Shown: positions 47,296 through 55,999 of the stretch, in pieces
Layout of the letters: every line of letters begins with the position of its first letter
Numbering within the stretch: position 1 is the stretch's first letter
Assembly (NCBI RefSeq): GCF_008711155.1
Contig: NZ_VUYQ01000003.1
Span: forward strand, 248,001 to 312,000
Direction: 5' to 3'
DNA: 64,000 nucleotides
DNA from: Dechloromonas sp. CZR5
GTDB lineage: Bacteria; Pseudomonadota; Gammaproteobacteria; Burkholderiales; Rhodocyclaceae
Program-made: the position numbers and the translations under genes
The notes under the pieces: model-generated
Seen by the model: the letters and a program-made list of their open reading frames with translations, nothing else
What the model was told of the DNA's origin: nothing
Database searches by the model: none

Positions 47296-47956
47296 CACGA
47301 CGGGCAGCGCCAGCGATCCGCAAGCCCGCCTGGACGCCCTGCGCGCCAGCGGTGCCGATCGTCGCGAGCCGGTACGGTTTGCCTATATCGAATCGCTCGA
47401 ACGCCGGGCGGCCACGCAACCCGAGGCTGTTCGCCGAGCCCTGCTGGCCCGCATCAACACCGCCGCCGACCAACTGGCAGCCATACCCGGCCCGTCCGTC
47501 GAGACACCCGTCGACAAGGCCACCACCAGCCCCCTGGCCGAACTGCTCGCCTATATCGGCCAGCATGCCCATGAACAGCCGACAACGCCCCATTCGGCAA
47601 CGCCTCCGCCAAATACCCAACGACACGCCAGGCCCCGCGCCCCGCGGGCGCCGGAGCTCAAGTCCGTGGCCTATTTCCGCAACACCTGGTCCAAGCTCAG
47701 TGCCGAGCAACAACTGACCCAGACGCTGGCCCAGGCCCCGGAAAATGCCGGCCCGATGAATTCCCAGCACCTCGTGTTGCGCAGCCTGCAAGTCATGCGT
47801 GACGTAGCGCCGGACTACCTGCAGGGCTTCATGTCCTATGTCGACACCCTGATCTGGCTGGAGCATGCCGACCCGATGCGCCCGATGCCGAGAAGCGAAG
47901 GCGACCGGAAACCGCGCCCGGCGAAACGGAATACAGGCAAGCGGCAAGCGAGTTAG
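47288..47956 (+). CDS. DUF2894 protein, last gene of the motor-like operon
   Basis: This 222-residue cytoplasmic protein has an N-terminal helical region (ARLDALRASGADRREPVRFAYIESLERRA), a Pro- and Thr-rich middle (about 95-120), and a conserved C-terminal part (LKSVAYFRNTWSKLSAEQQL, then MNSQHLVLRSLQVMRDVAPDYL). This matches DUF2894, which accompanies the DUF802/OmpA pair. No function is known. The ATG lies 8 bases inside the OmpA gene, implying coupled translation. The basic tail (RKPRPAKRNTGKRQAS) may touch nucleic acid or membrane. Confidence 0.85.
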   Translation: MADTTGSASDPQARLDALRASGADRREPVRFAYIESLERRAATQPEAVRRALLARINTAADQLAAIPGPSVETPVDKATTSPLAELLAYIGQHAHEQPTTPHSATPPPNTQRHARPRAPRAPELKSVAYFRNTWSKLSAEQQLTQTLAQAPENAGPMNSQHLVLRSLQVMRDVAPDYLQGFMSYVDTLIWLEHADPMRPMPRSEGDRKPRPAKRNTGKRQAS

Positions 47957-48093
47957 GCTACCTCGGGGAGGCGCCGCACCCCGGTATGCCTGCCCCGTTG
48001 TCATTTGATCGAGACGGTGATTAAATGGCTTTCGCATCCGATTTTATAGCCGGGGCACGGGCGCCGGCCGGACAGTTCCGCCTCGCCTGCACG

Positions 48094-48113
48094 ACCCAAG
48101 GAAGTACTTGGGT
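48094..48113. promoter_or_regulatory. Inverted repeat upstream of the unknown two-gene cassette
   Basis: ACCCAAG, six bases (GAAGTA), CTTGGGT: a perfect 7-base inverted repeat without a T-tract, 76 bases before the start of the next gene. It is more likely an operator than a terminator. Most of the 233-base gap 47957-48189 is otherwise featureless to me. Confidence 0.5.
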
Positions 48114-48189
48114 ACCTGGTCGCAGTTCGCGCTTCAGTTGCTGACGTAATTGGTTTTCTTTCTTCCAACGACGTTTTCCGGAGTTATCG

Positions 48190-50418
48190 ATGCAGACCAG
48201 AAAAACCGTGGGCCCCGCCCTGGCCGATCTCGACCTGACCCCGCTGCCGGCCGATCGTTTCGCCTACCAGAATCGTTTTGTCCCTTTCATCATCCGCGAC
48301 GCCAACGGAAATCCGGTGGTCAGCGTGGTATCGACGGCCATGCGCGACATGCGTCAGGAGATGGAGAAGGCGGCCGCCAAGGCACTGAGCACTGGCGACC
48401 TCAAAGTCGGCCCCGGACGGCCGCCCAAGCCGCCGAAGCCACCCAAGCAGGGTCCGGGCACCACGGTTACGCCGACCGGCAACAACGGCAACCCCGGCGG
48501 CATGGGCTGGGGTACGGGCCGGCCGGGGGACGACGTCGAGCTGGCGGGCAAGGCTTCCGATTTCGGCGTCATCCTGCTTGAACGTACCCGCTTCCGTCCC
48601 AAGGGTTTCGCCCTCGGCGAGCAGATTCTGTCGCTGAGCCTGGCACCGGGCGAGGAAGTGACCATCGAGCAGAAAACATTTTCCGAGAAGACAGTCACCT
48701 TCGAGGACATCAACGACACGGAAGAGGAAGTAAATACGGAACTGGGCAGCAGCCTGACCACCGAATTGTCCGAAGCCCTCAACCAGACCCAGAGCGACAC
48801 CCACAACCGCAGCACCAATATCGGCGGCACCCTCGGGGTCTCCTATTACGTCAATCTGAACATCAGTGCCGGCTATACGGATTCCGTCAACAACGCCCTC
48901 TCCTCCAGCCAGGGAGAAACGGTGCGCAACGTGATGACCAAGACGGAAAAGCTGGCGGCACGCCGCCGCGCCCAGCACAAGATCACCATGAAAGTGGCGG
49001 AAACCAGCCGCTATGAAGCCGGGAACAAGCGGATTCTGCGCAATCCCAATCCGTACACGCCGGTCGATCTGGTTTATTTCAAGCTGCTGCAGAAGCTGGA
49101 TGTCTCCCACGAGCGTTTCGGCGTCCGCCTGTGCTGGGCGCCCTTCATTCCCGATCCCGGCGTCGTCCTCGATCAGGCGGAACGCGCCGAGCGCCAGCGC
49201 CTGGAACAGGAGATCACCCTCGATCTGCCCACCCTGCGCGCCACGCCGACCGATCCGGGTGTCGGCCCGGCACGCACGGTGACCACGCCCTCCATCGAAC
49301 TGAGCAGTTGGGGGCAACCCTGGGGCGACATGCGGGCCGACTATGAATTCAAGATTCCGGTACCGGCCGCCGGCTACCGCTGGGATGGCAATACCGATGC
49401 CATCACGCTGACCGTGAACTGGTCCGGCTTCGGCGGTCGCGGTGCGCCGGGAGTCCGCGTGCTGCTGGCCGAGCCCTACGTCGACGAGAACGGTCCCGGC
49501 CTGCGCGTGATCGTCCATGCCGGCGTCGATTGGGGCGGTGTCGGCGCCCATCTGTATTGCAGCCTGACCGCCGGCTTCGTGGCCGATTCCTCGGCCGCCA
49601 GCGCCACCTTCCTGGCCGACCTGGCCAAGTGGAACGAAGAAAAGGCTACCTACGACAAGGAAGTGGCCCGCCTCAAGGCGGAACGGGAAACCGCCATCGG
49701 CACCGCCCTGGCGCGCTGGCGCACCGCCTACATGGCAACTTTCGATCCGGTGTCGGCGGCCTATCAGTTGCTGATCGCCATGCTTTTCCCGCCCAGCGAA
49801 CGGGACGAGGGCTTCGAGGTCGAAATGTGGAACAAGGTCTTTGATTTCTCGGCCACGGCCTTTCAGTATTACCCGTCCTGGTGGAGCAACCGGGAGCGAC
49901 GCAATCCCGAAAAAGCGCCCGATGCCTTCGAAAACGCCAGCTGGATGCGGGTTTTCCTGCCCATCCGCCCCGGCTTCGAGCCCCAGGCGATGGCCCTGCT
50001 CATTGAGCGGCGGGTGCATACCCCGGTCAAGGACCCGCTGAAGGCCGCCGCCGTGAAGAAGGTGCTTCAGGAATTGGAAACCGCCCGCACTACCTATTTC
50101 GGCGGCAACAGCGAGATTCAGGTTGTCGCCGGCACGCCCTGCCCGACCGCCACCCGCCCCTACATCTGCCTGGCCCATTGGGACGAGCTGCTGCCCACGG
50201 ACGGCACCCATCTGGAAGTGGTGCAGGCGATGACCACGGCCATGGACGACACCAGCGCCCAGTCGATGAGCGACGCCCACGCGCTGATGACGGCACGCGT
50301 CGCCAGCCAGTCGTCGGAAGGCGATCTGACCACGTCGGTGCGCGACGCCGTCATCGGTGCCGCGACGGCGCCGACGGTCGATGTCCATATCGGTGTCGGC
50401 ACGCGTCCGACGGACTAG
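48190..50418 (+). CDS. Large protein of unknown function, gene 1 of a two-gene cassette
   Basis: I do not recognise this 742-residue protein. Order of features: an N-terminal 70-residue globular part, a Gly-Pro linker (about 74-112, PPKPPKPPKQ), and a beta-rich Ser/Thr-rich section (about 140-270: THNRSTNIGGTLGVSYYVNL, then AGYTDSVNNALSSSQGE) that resembles the membrane-inserting strands of aerolysin-type pore formers only in composition. A coiled-coil helix (about 485-515) and further beta sections follow. No signal peptide or membrane helix is visible. CGGAG lies 9 bases before the ATG. The next gene follows by 19 bases, so they form an operon. Confidence 0.85.
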   Translation: MQTRKTVGPALADLDLTPLPADRFAYQNRFVPFIIRDANGNPVVSVVSTAMRDMRQEMEKAAAKALSTGDLKVGPGRPPKPPKPPKQGPGTTVTPTGNNGNPGGMGWGTGRPGDDVELAGKASDFGVILLERTRFRPKGFALGEQILSLSLAPGEEVTIEQKTFSEKTVTFEDINDTEEEVNTELGSSLTTELSEALNQTQSDTHNRSTNIGGTLGVSYYVNLNISAGYTDSVNNALSSSQGETVRNVMTKTEKLAARRRAQHKITMKVAETSRYEAGNKRILRNPNPYTPVDLVYFKLLQKLDVSHERFGVRLCWAPFIPDPGVVLDQAERAERQRLEQEITLDLPTLRATPTDPGVGPARTVTTPSIELSSWGQPWGDMRADYEFKIPVPAAGYRWDGNTDAITLTVNWSGFGGRGAPGVRVLLAEPYVDENGPGLRVIVHAGVDWGGVGAHLYCSLTAGFVADSSAASATFLADLAKWNEEKATYDKEVARLKAERETAIGTALARWRTAYMATFDPVSAAYQLLIAMLFPPSERDEGFEVEMWNKVFDFSATAFQYYPSWWSNRERRNPEKAPDAFENASWMRVFLPIRPGFEPQAMALLIERRVHTPVKDPLKAAAVKKVLQELETARTTYFGGNSEIQVVAGTPCPTATRPYICLAHWDELLPTDGTHLEVVQAMTTAMDDTSAQSMSDAHALMTARVASQSSEGDLTTSVRDAVIGAATAPTVDVHIGVGTRPTD

Positions 50419-50437
50419 GCGAAGCCGGTAGCCGCCC

Positions 50438-52285
50438 GTGGCCGACGGTTCTGTTGCCGACCCGCGGATCAAGAGCCCTGGCGGCCGATGGCTGCCGGCC
50501 CTGCCCTTGCCGGATGTCGCCGAGGCCGTCGGGCGCATGCCGTCGGAAAAGCTGCTGGCGACGGCCACGGTGCTCATCGACCAACTACGGACGATGGAAT
50601 CGGGCTTTTTGTTCTCCATGCAGGGACGCGCCTTCTCCCGCTCCCTGGTAACCATCCTCGAGTATTACAACCTGAGCGGCGATGAACTGCAGGATCTCAT
50701 CCCCATTCTGGCCCGCTTCGATTGCGTTCACGCCTTCTTCGACCAGGCGACGCCGAACAACGACGACGGCCTGAAGCGCTACCTGCTCAATCATGGCGTG
50801 TTGTGGGAACAGGTGCTGTACTACCACGAGTTCTCGGCCTGGACGCCGGTGCGTTTCACCGGCGGCTTCCTGCTCGGCCTCGGCTACTCCGGGGCGGCCA
50901 TCGCGGAGACGCTGTACGAACTGTTCGATTTCGCCGTCGAAGCCTGCCAGAACCTCGACATGGCACGGCGCAAGATCGGTCAGTTGATCGACGGCATCCG
51001 CCAGCTTTCCATCGAATCGCTGGCCGCCATGGCCCAGGACGCCTGGCAGGCATGGAATGTCGAATTCAGTGCCGCCCTCTACGACCTGGATTTCGACAAG
51101 GCCGGCTTCATGCTCGGCAAGCTGGCCGGCGACCTGTGGTTCCTGTTCACCGGCATTCGCGCCATCGCCAAGCTGCCCGGCATGACCTACCGGGCGGCCC
51201 GCCGCTTTGCTCGGCTTTTCGTGCGCGGCGCGCGGGCCAGCAAGGAAGTGGCCGGCCTGGTGCTCGAATTGCTGGCCAAGCTGGGCAGCACGCTCAACCG
51301 GGCGGTCGAGATCGGTTTTTCCGGCCTGCTCAATTTCCTCGACGACAGCGCCGCGCTGCTCAAGGCTCTCCAAGAAGGCGCCGTGGCAACGGTGAACAAG
51401 TTCGGCGACCTGGTCCTCTTCCTCAACGACATGGGGCCGGAGATGGCCCTTTCCGGCAACGTGCCTTGCAGCTTCGCCCTGTTCGGCGAAGTCGAGGGCA
51501 CCACCACGGTTCTCGCCCGCGTGCGCGGTGCCGGCAAACTGACCGTGGAGGAGATTACCAAGACCCTCAATAGCTTCGGCCAGAAAGCGCGCGGCGCGGG
51601 CCGGCTAACCAGGGCCGGTCTGAGCGAGGTAGAGCGCTTGGTAAAATTCTTGACCGATTTTCTCGACAACTGGCGGCAGGTCTTGATCGATGCGCTGGAG
51701 TTCGATCCCGACGTGCAAGTCGTCATCTCGCGCAAGGAATTCGGCATCTGGTTGCACGATCACATGAAGCTCACGCTGGACACCCTGGAAAAGGAGCTGA
51801 AAACCTACAAGACGCTGAGCGAGATGAGCATCAAGAGCATTGCCGCCGAGATGATGATCCCCGCCGAGATGCAGAAGGTGGCGGACACCACCATTCTCGA
51901 TTTTCTCAAGTCGCGCAAGGATCTGTGGCCGCTGTTCGGGGTCGAGAAGGAAAAAGACCTCGCCAAGCTGATCAAGGCGCTGGGCTATACCGACCCGGCG
52001 ACCGCCACCATCGGCAGCATGAAATGCGATGGCGTGCTCTACGACTGGTTCTCCGGCAAGCTGTACAGCTTCGACTGGACCAGCGGCCTCTCCCGCTATC
52101 AATTCGTCCAGATGTTCGCCACCGCCGACCGGGCCGAACTGGCCGAGCTGATGACCAAGTTCATAGCGCACTCCCAGCGCGAATACGTGCTGCGCCAGGC
52201 GGTCCTCGCCGAGGTCTTCAAGGGATGGTCCACGGCCGCCGTCGAAGTGCTCTACAAGCCGCTACCCCGGCGCTTCCTGCCGTAA
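50438..52285 (+). CDS. Large protein of unknown function, gene 2 of a two-gene cassette
   Basis: This 615-residue protein is mostly alpha-helical. A hydrophobic, Gly/Ala-rich region (about 130-250) could insert into a membrane. A C-terminal domain from about 525 carries closely spaced acids (KCDGVLYDWFSGKLYSFDW; Asp531, Asp536, Asp546) and a basic end (KPLPRRFLP). The start I give is a GTG at 50438 with no clear ribosome site; an internal ATG further in (MPSEKLL) is possible. It follows the unknown beta-rich gene by 19 bases. I can name no function; a toxin-like C-terminal domain is a guess. Confidence 0.75.
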   Translation: MADGSVADPRIKSPGGRWLPALPLPDVAEAVGRMPSEKLLATATVLIDQLRTMESGFLFSMQGRAFSRSLVTILEYYNLSGDELQDLIPILARFDCVHAFFDQATPNNDDGLKRYLLNHGVLWEQVLYYHEFSAWTPVRFTGGFLLGLGYSGAAIAETLYELFDFAVEACQNLDMARRKIGQLIDGIRQLSIESLAAMAQDAWQAWNVEFSAALYDLDFDKAGFMLGKLAGDLWFLFTGIRAIAKLPGMTYRAARRFARLFVRGARASKEVAGLVLELLAKLGSTLNRAVEIGFSGLLNFLDDSAALLKALQEGAVATVNKFGDLVLFLNDMGPEMALSGNVPCSFALFGEVEGTTTVLARVRGAGKLTVEEITKTLNSFGQKARGAGRLTRAGLSEVERLVKFLTDFLDNWRQVLIDALEFDPDVQVVISRKEFGIWLHDHMKLTLDTLEKELKTYKTLSEMSIKSIAAEMMIPAEMQKVADTTILDFLKSRKDLWPLFGVEKEKDLAKLIKALGYTDPATATIGSMKCDGVLYDWFSGKLYSFDWTSGLSRYQFVQMFATADRAELAELMTKFIAHSQREYVLRQAVLAEVFKGWSTAAVEVLYKPLPRRFLP

Positions 52286-52330
52286 GAGGCTGTTAGACTT
52301 GCCGGGCCTCTTCCCGACGAACCGACCGCC

Positions 52331-52906
52331 ATGCCCGACCTCGACAAGCAACTCGCCTTCCTGCGCGAAATTGACCGTCTCAAGACCGTTGTGCGCCTGT
52401 CGCCGCTGATTGACCGCTCACGGCGCGAGAACAGCGCCGAACACTCCTGGCACCTCGCCATGTATGCGCTGGTGCTCGCCGAGCATGCGGCCGGCACGAT
52501 CGACATCCTGCGCGTCGTCAAGATGCTGCTCATCCACGACATCGTCGAGATCGACGCCGGCGACGTTCCATTCCATATCCCCGCCACGCACGCCGGACAG
52601 GCGGAACGCGAGCGCCTGGCTGCCGAACGCCTCTTCGGCCTGCTGCCGGAGGCTCAGGCCGAAGAGTTCCGCGACCTGTGGCACGAATTCGAAGCCGCCG
52701 GGAGCGACGACGCCCGGTTCGCCAAGGCCCTCGACCGCTTCCAGCCCATGCTGCACAACGCCGCCACCGACGGCGGTTCCTGGGTGGAGTGCGCGGTGAC
52801 GCTGGAACAGATCAAGGCCCGCTGCCAGCCTCCAATCGAGCGGGGCGCTCCGGCCTTGTGGTCAGCCGCTGCCGAGATGGCCGAAGCGCATTATCGGAAG
52901 CGGTGA
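52331..52906 (+). CDS. HD-domain nucleotide hydrolase (YfbR/HDDC2-like)
   Basis: This 191-residue HD hydrolase has metal motifs SAEHSWHLAMYALVLAEH (His38) and IHDIVEIDAGD (His69, Asp70). The ENSAEHSWHLA opening matches 5'-deoxynucleotidases and HDDC2 proteins that remove phosphate from deoxynucleoside monophosphates. The short distance (45 bases) from the unknown cassette may be coincidental; there is no shared theme. Confidence 0.88.
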   Translation: MPDLDKQLAFLREIDRLKTVVRLSPLIDRSRRENSAEHSWHLAMYALVLAEHAAGTIDILRVVKMLLIHDIVEIDAGDVPFHIPATHAGQAERERLAAERLFGLLPEAQAEEFRDLWHEFEAAGSDDARFAKALDRFQPMLHNAATDGGSWVECAVTLEQIKARCQPPIERGAPALWSAAAEMAEAHYRKR

Positions 52907-52962
52907 CCAGCAGCCGCGGACCTGCAGAAAATCCGTTCTGAAAAAAAGTTACGCAAGGTCGC

Positions 52963-52988
52963 TTGACCTTCCCACCATGGGAAGCTCC
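52963..52988 (+). promoter_or_regulatory. CueR-type operator and promoter of copA-cueR
   Basis: -35 TTGACC (52963-52968) is followed by the palindrome CTTCCC-ACCAT-GGGAAG (52968-52984), with the -10 region about 19 bases from -35. The long spacer and CCTTCC/GGAAG half sites are those of CueR-family copper promoters. Confidence 0.85.
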
Positions 52989-53022
52989 ATCATGGGTTCA
53001 TGGCAATCCTTTGGAGACGCAA

Positions 53023-55452
53023 ATGTCCTCTACCTCGAATTCAGATACGGCTCTTGAGCTCAGGCTCGGTATTGGCGGGATGAGCTGCGCTTCCTGCGTT
53101 GCTCGTGTCGAAAAGGCGCTTCTGCGCGTTGATGGCGTAACGGAGAGCAGCGTCAATCTTGCGACCGAAGAGGCCCTGGTGAAAACAGCGCCAGGCGTAC
53201 GCGTCGAGGCGCTGACGGAGGCCGTTCGGGAAGCCGGGTACCGCGTTGCGACACAAAGCATTGCTCTCCAAATCGGCGGCATGAGCTGCGCATCGTGCGC
53301 CGGCCGGGTCGAGAAGGCCTTGCTGAAAGTCCCCGGCGTGCTGAACGCGTCGGTGAATCTCGCAACGGAAAAGGCAGCGGTCGAAGCACTTTCGGGCGTG
53401 ACCTTCTCCCTCCTCGCCGCAGCCGTTGCCAAAGCCGGCTACACGGCAGATCCGGTCGCGGAACAACGAGCGGAAACGACACGCAATCGCCTTCCCGAAT
53501 GGTGGCCGATTGCCCTGAGCGCCTTGCTGACGCTACCGCTGATGGCCCCCATGCTGCTCGGTCTCGTCGGTGTCGACTGGATGCTCGACGGCTGGGTGCA
53601 ACTCGCCTTGGCGACCCCGGTTCAATTCTGGCTGGGGTGGCGCTTCTACAGCGCGGCCTGGAAAGCCGTCAAAGCCGGGGCGGGCAATATGGATTTGCTG
53701 GTCGCGCTCGGCACCAGCGCCGCCTACGGTCTATCGCTCTACCTGCTCGTGCAGCGCGGCCATGAGGGGGCTTTTCATCTCTATTTCGAGGCTTCTGCCG
53801 CCATCATCACGCTGGTTCTGCTGGGTAAATGGCTGGAGGCACGCGCCAAACGGCAAACGGCCGATGCCATTCGCGCCTTGAATGCGCTCCGCCCCAGCAT
53901 CGCCCGGGTGCTGGTCGATGGCCAGGAGGTGATGACGCCGGTTGAGCGGCTGACGGTCGGTGACCTGGTCGTGGTCCGCCCGGGAGAACGCATTGCGGTC
54001 GATGGCGAAGTCGTGGACGGACAGAGTCATGTGGATGAAGCGCTCATTACCGGCGAAAGCCTGCCCGTCGCAAAAAATACGGGGGACAAGGTCACCGGGG
54101 GATCGATCAATGGCGAAGGGCTGCTCCATGTCCGCACCATGGCTACCGGCACGGAAACGACGCTGGCCCGCATCATTCGCCTGGTCGAATCCGCCCAGGC
54201 GGCGAAGGCGCCGATTCAGCGCATCGTGGACCGCGTCAGCGCAGTCTTCGTCCCGGCGGTGCTGTTGATTGCCGTGGCCACCTTCGTCGGCTGGATGATG
54301 TATTCGGGGAACTGGGAGCAGGCGCTCATCAATGCCGTCGCCGTCCTCGTCATCGCCTGTCCGTGCGCCCTGGGCCTGGCTACCCCGACCGCCATCATGG
54401 CCGGGACCGGAGTGGCCGCTCGTCGGGGAATCCTCATCAAGGATGTCGAAGCGCTTGAGCTGGCGCATTCGGTGACCGCCGTCGCCTTCGACAAGACCGG
54501 CACGCTCACTGAAGGAAAGCCCGCGCTGGTGGCCTTCGAACCGGCCGAAGGCATCGCGAAAGAGACGGTCCTGCAGATCGCCGGCGCCCTTCAACAAACC
54601 AGCGATCATCCGCTGGCGCACGCGGTCATGGAGAAAGTGCGCGAACTCGGCATGGCATTGCCGGCAGTCAGCGAGGCCAAGGTGCTGCCAGGTCGGGGGT
54701 TGCAAGCCAGGCTGGACGGGACGTTGATACTTCTTGGCAGCGCCCGCCTGATGCAGGAACAGGGCGTTGCCCCAGGCAAGCTCGCAGCTGTGGCCGCAGC
54801 GCTGGAAAGCGAAGGAAAGACCATCTCCTGGCTGCTGCGCCAATCGGACTCGGGCCCGGAATTGTTGGGGCTTCTGGCCTTCGGCGACACGATCAAGCCG
54901 GCGTCCTATCAGGCCGTCGCCCGCCTGCGCCAGCTGGGAATAAAAACCGTCATGCTGACCGGGGACAATCAGGGAAGCGCCCGGGCGGTGAGCGCCGAAC
55001 TCGGCATCGATGAGGTTCGCGCCGAATTGCTGCCGGCCGACAAGTCGAACGTCATCCAGGCGATTCGCGAACAGGGATACGTGGTGGCGATGGTCGGAGA
55101 TGGCCTGAACGATGCCCCCAGCCTGGTCGCCGCCGATGTCGGGCTGAGCATGTCAACCGGCACCGATGTGGCCATGGAGGCGGCGGGCATTACATTGATG
55201 CGCGGCGATCCGCGCCTGGTGGCCGACGCTTTCGACGTATCCCGTCGTACCTATCGCAAAATCAAGCAAGGCCTGTTCTGGGCATTTGCCTATAACGTAT
55301 CGGGAATCCCCCTGGCGGCCATGGGCATGCTGAATCCGGTCGTCGCCGGTGCCGCAATGGCACTGAGCAGTGTTAGTGTGGTCGCCAACGCATTGCTGCT
55401 GCGCCATTGGCGGGGTAGCGCGACGACGGGCGTGGAAAGGACGGAGAAATGA
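53023..55452 (+). CDS. copA: CopA, copper-exporting P1B-type ATPase
   Basis: This 809-residue P-type ATPase exports Cu(I). It has two N-terminal metal-binding domains (GMSCASC at Cys22/Cys25 and at Cys89/Cys92), eight membrane helices, the transport CPC at 446-448, the phosphorylation Asp490 in DKTGT, and [11 protein letters not shown] use the ATG at 53023 because GGAG lies about 8 bases upstream; an earlier ATG at 52963 lies inside the promoter. The stop overlaps cueR by 4 bases. Confidence 0.96.
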   Translation: MSSTSNSDTALELRLGIGGMSCASCVARVEKALLRVDGVTESSVNLATEEALVKTAPGVRVEALTEAVREAGYRVATQSIALQIGGMSCASCAGRVEKALLKVPGVLNASVNLATEKAAVEALSGVTFSLLAAAVAKAGYTADPVAEQRAETTRNRLPEWWPIALSALLTLPLMAPMLLGLVGVDWMLDGWVQLALATPVQFWLGWRFYSAAWKAVKAGAGNMDLLVALGTSAAYGLSLYLLVQRGHEGAFHLYFEASAAIITLVLLGKWLEARAKRQTADAIRALNALRPSIARVLVDGQEVMTPVERLTVGDLVVVRPGERIAVDGEVVDGQSHVDEALITGESLPVAKNTGDKVTGGSINGEGLLHVRTMATGTETTLARIIRLVESAQAAKAPIQRIVDRVSAVFVPAVLLIAVATFVGWMMYSGNWEQALINAVAVLVIACPCALGLATPTAIMAGTGVAARRGILIKDVEALELAHSVTAVAFDKTGTLTEGKPALVAFEPAEGIAKETVLQIAGALQQTSDHPLAHAVMEKVRELGMALPAVSEAKVLPGRGLQARLDGTLILLGSARLMQEQGVAPGKLAAVAAALESEGKTISWLLRQSDSGPELLGLLAFGDTIKPASYQAVARLRQLGIKTVMLTGDNQGSARAVSAELGIDEVRAELLPADKSNVIQAIREQGYVVAMVGDGLNDAPSLVAADVGLSMSTGTDVAMEAAGITLMRGDPRLVADAFDVSRRTYRKIKQGLFWAFAYNVSGIPLAAMGMLNPVVAGAAMALSSVSVVANALLLRHWRGSATTGVERTEK

Positions 55453-55874
55453 ATATCGGCAGTGCAGCCAAGGCTTCAGGCGTTTCGGCCAAGATGATTC
55501 GCCACTATGAGGGGATCGGATTGCTGCCCCAGGCCGGCCGATCCGATGCAGGCTATCGCCAGTACGGCGAAAAGGACCTGCGCACCCTCCAGTTCATCCG
55601 CCGTTCGCGCGACCTGGGGTTCTCGCTTGGCGAAATCCAGGGCCTGCTGGGACTCTGGCAGGACCGGGCGCGTCCCAGCCGGGAAGTGAAGGCGCTTGCC
55701 AAGCGGCACCTGGAATTCCTCGACCGGAAACTCGAAGAACTCCAGTCGATGAAGAATGCCTTGTCCCATCTGGTCAGCTGTTGCCACGGCGACGAACGCC
55801 CGGATTGCCCCATTCTGGAAAACCTGTCCGGAGAGAACGGTAGCGCCGGCCTGGCCGGACATGGCGGTCGATAA
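55449..55874 (+). CDS. cueR: CueR, copper-responsive MerR-family regulator
   Basis: This 141-residue MerR-type activator has an N-terminal winged helix ([21 protein letters not shown]), a dimerisation helix, and a C-terminal copper loop with two cysteines spaced as in CueR ([14 protein letters not shown]). It senses Cu(I) and activates the copA promoter. The gene is at the end of the operon, so it is co-expressed with the pump and autoregulated. Confidence 0.94.
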   Translation: MNIGSAAKASGVSAKMIRHYEGIGLLPQAGRSDAGYRQYGEKDLRTLQFIRRSRDLGFSLGEIQGLLGLWQDRARPSREVKALAKRHLEFLDRKLEELQSMKNALSHLVSCCHGDERPDCPILENLSGENGSAGLAGHGGR

Positions 55875-55999
55875 ATGACATGGTCGGCCGGTGCCAAGGG
55901 AACCAAACCCGGCCTCCGCCGTCGAAAAGGCGACCGCAGGCGGGTTTGGCGACCCGGCATCGGTTTGACTTCGCCTCCAACCTCCCCTGTTTCGTTTCG

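Noticed and set aside
43401..47956. A complete Zorya system
   Set aside because: ZorA-like and ZorB-like proteins are present but no ZorC or ZorD (helicase or nuclease) gene is nearby, so it is called motor-like only.
48184..50655. An 823-codon open frame on the minus strand
   Set aside because: It is antisense to the cassette gene at 48190, with repetitive Gly/Arg/His-rich translation and no ribosome site; the plus-strand gene has a sensible start, ribosome site and protein-like composition.
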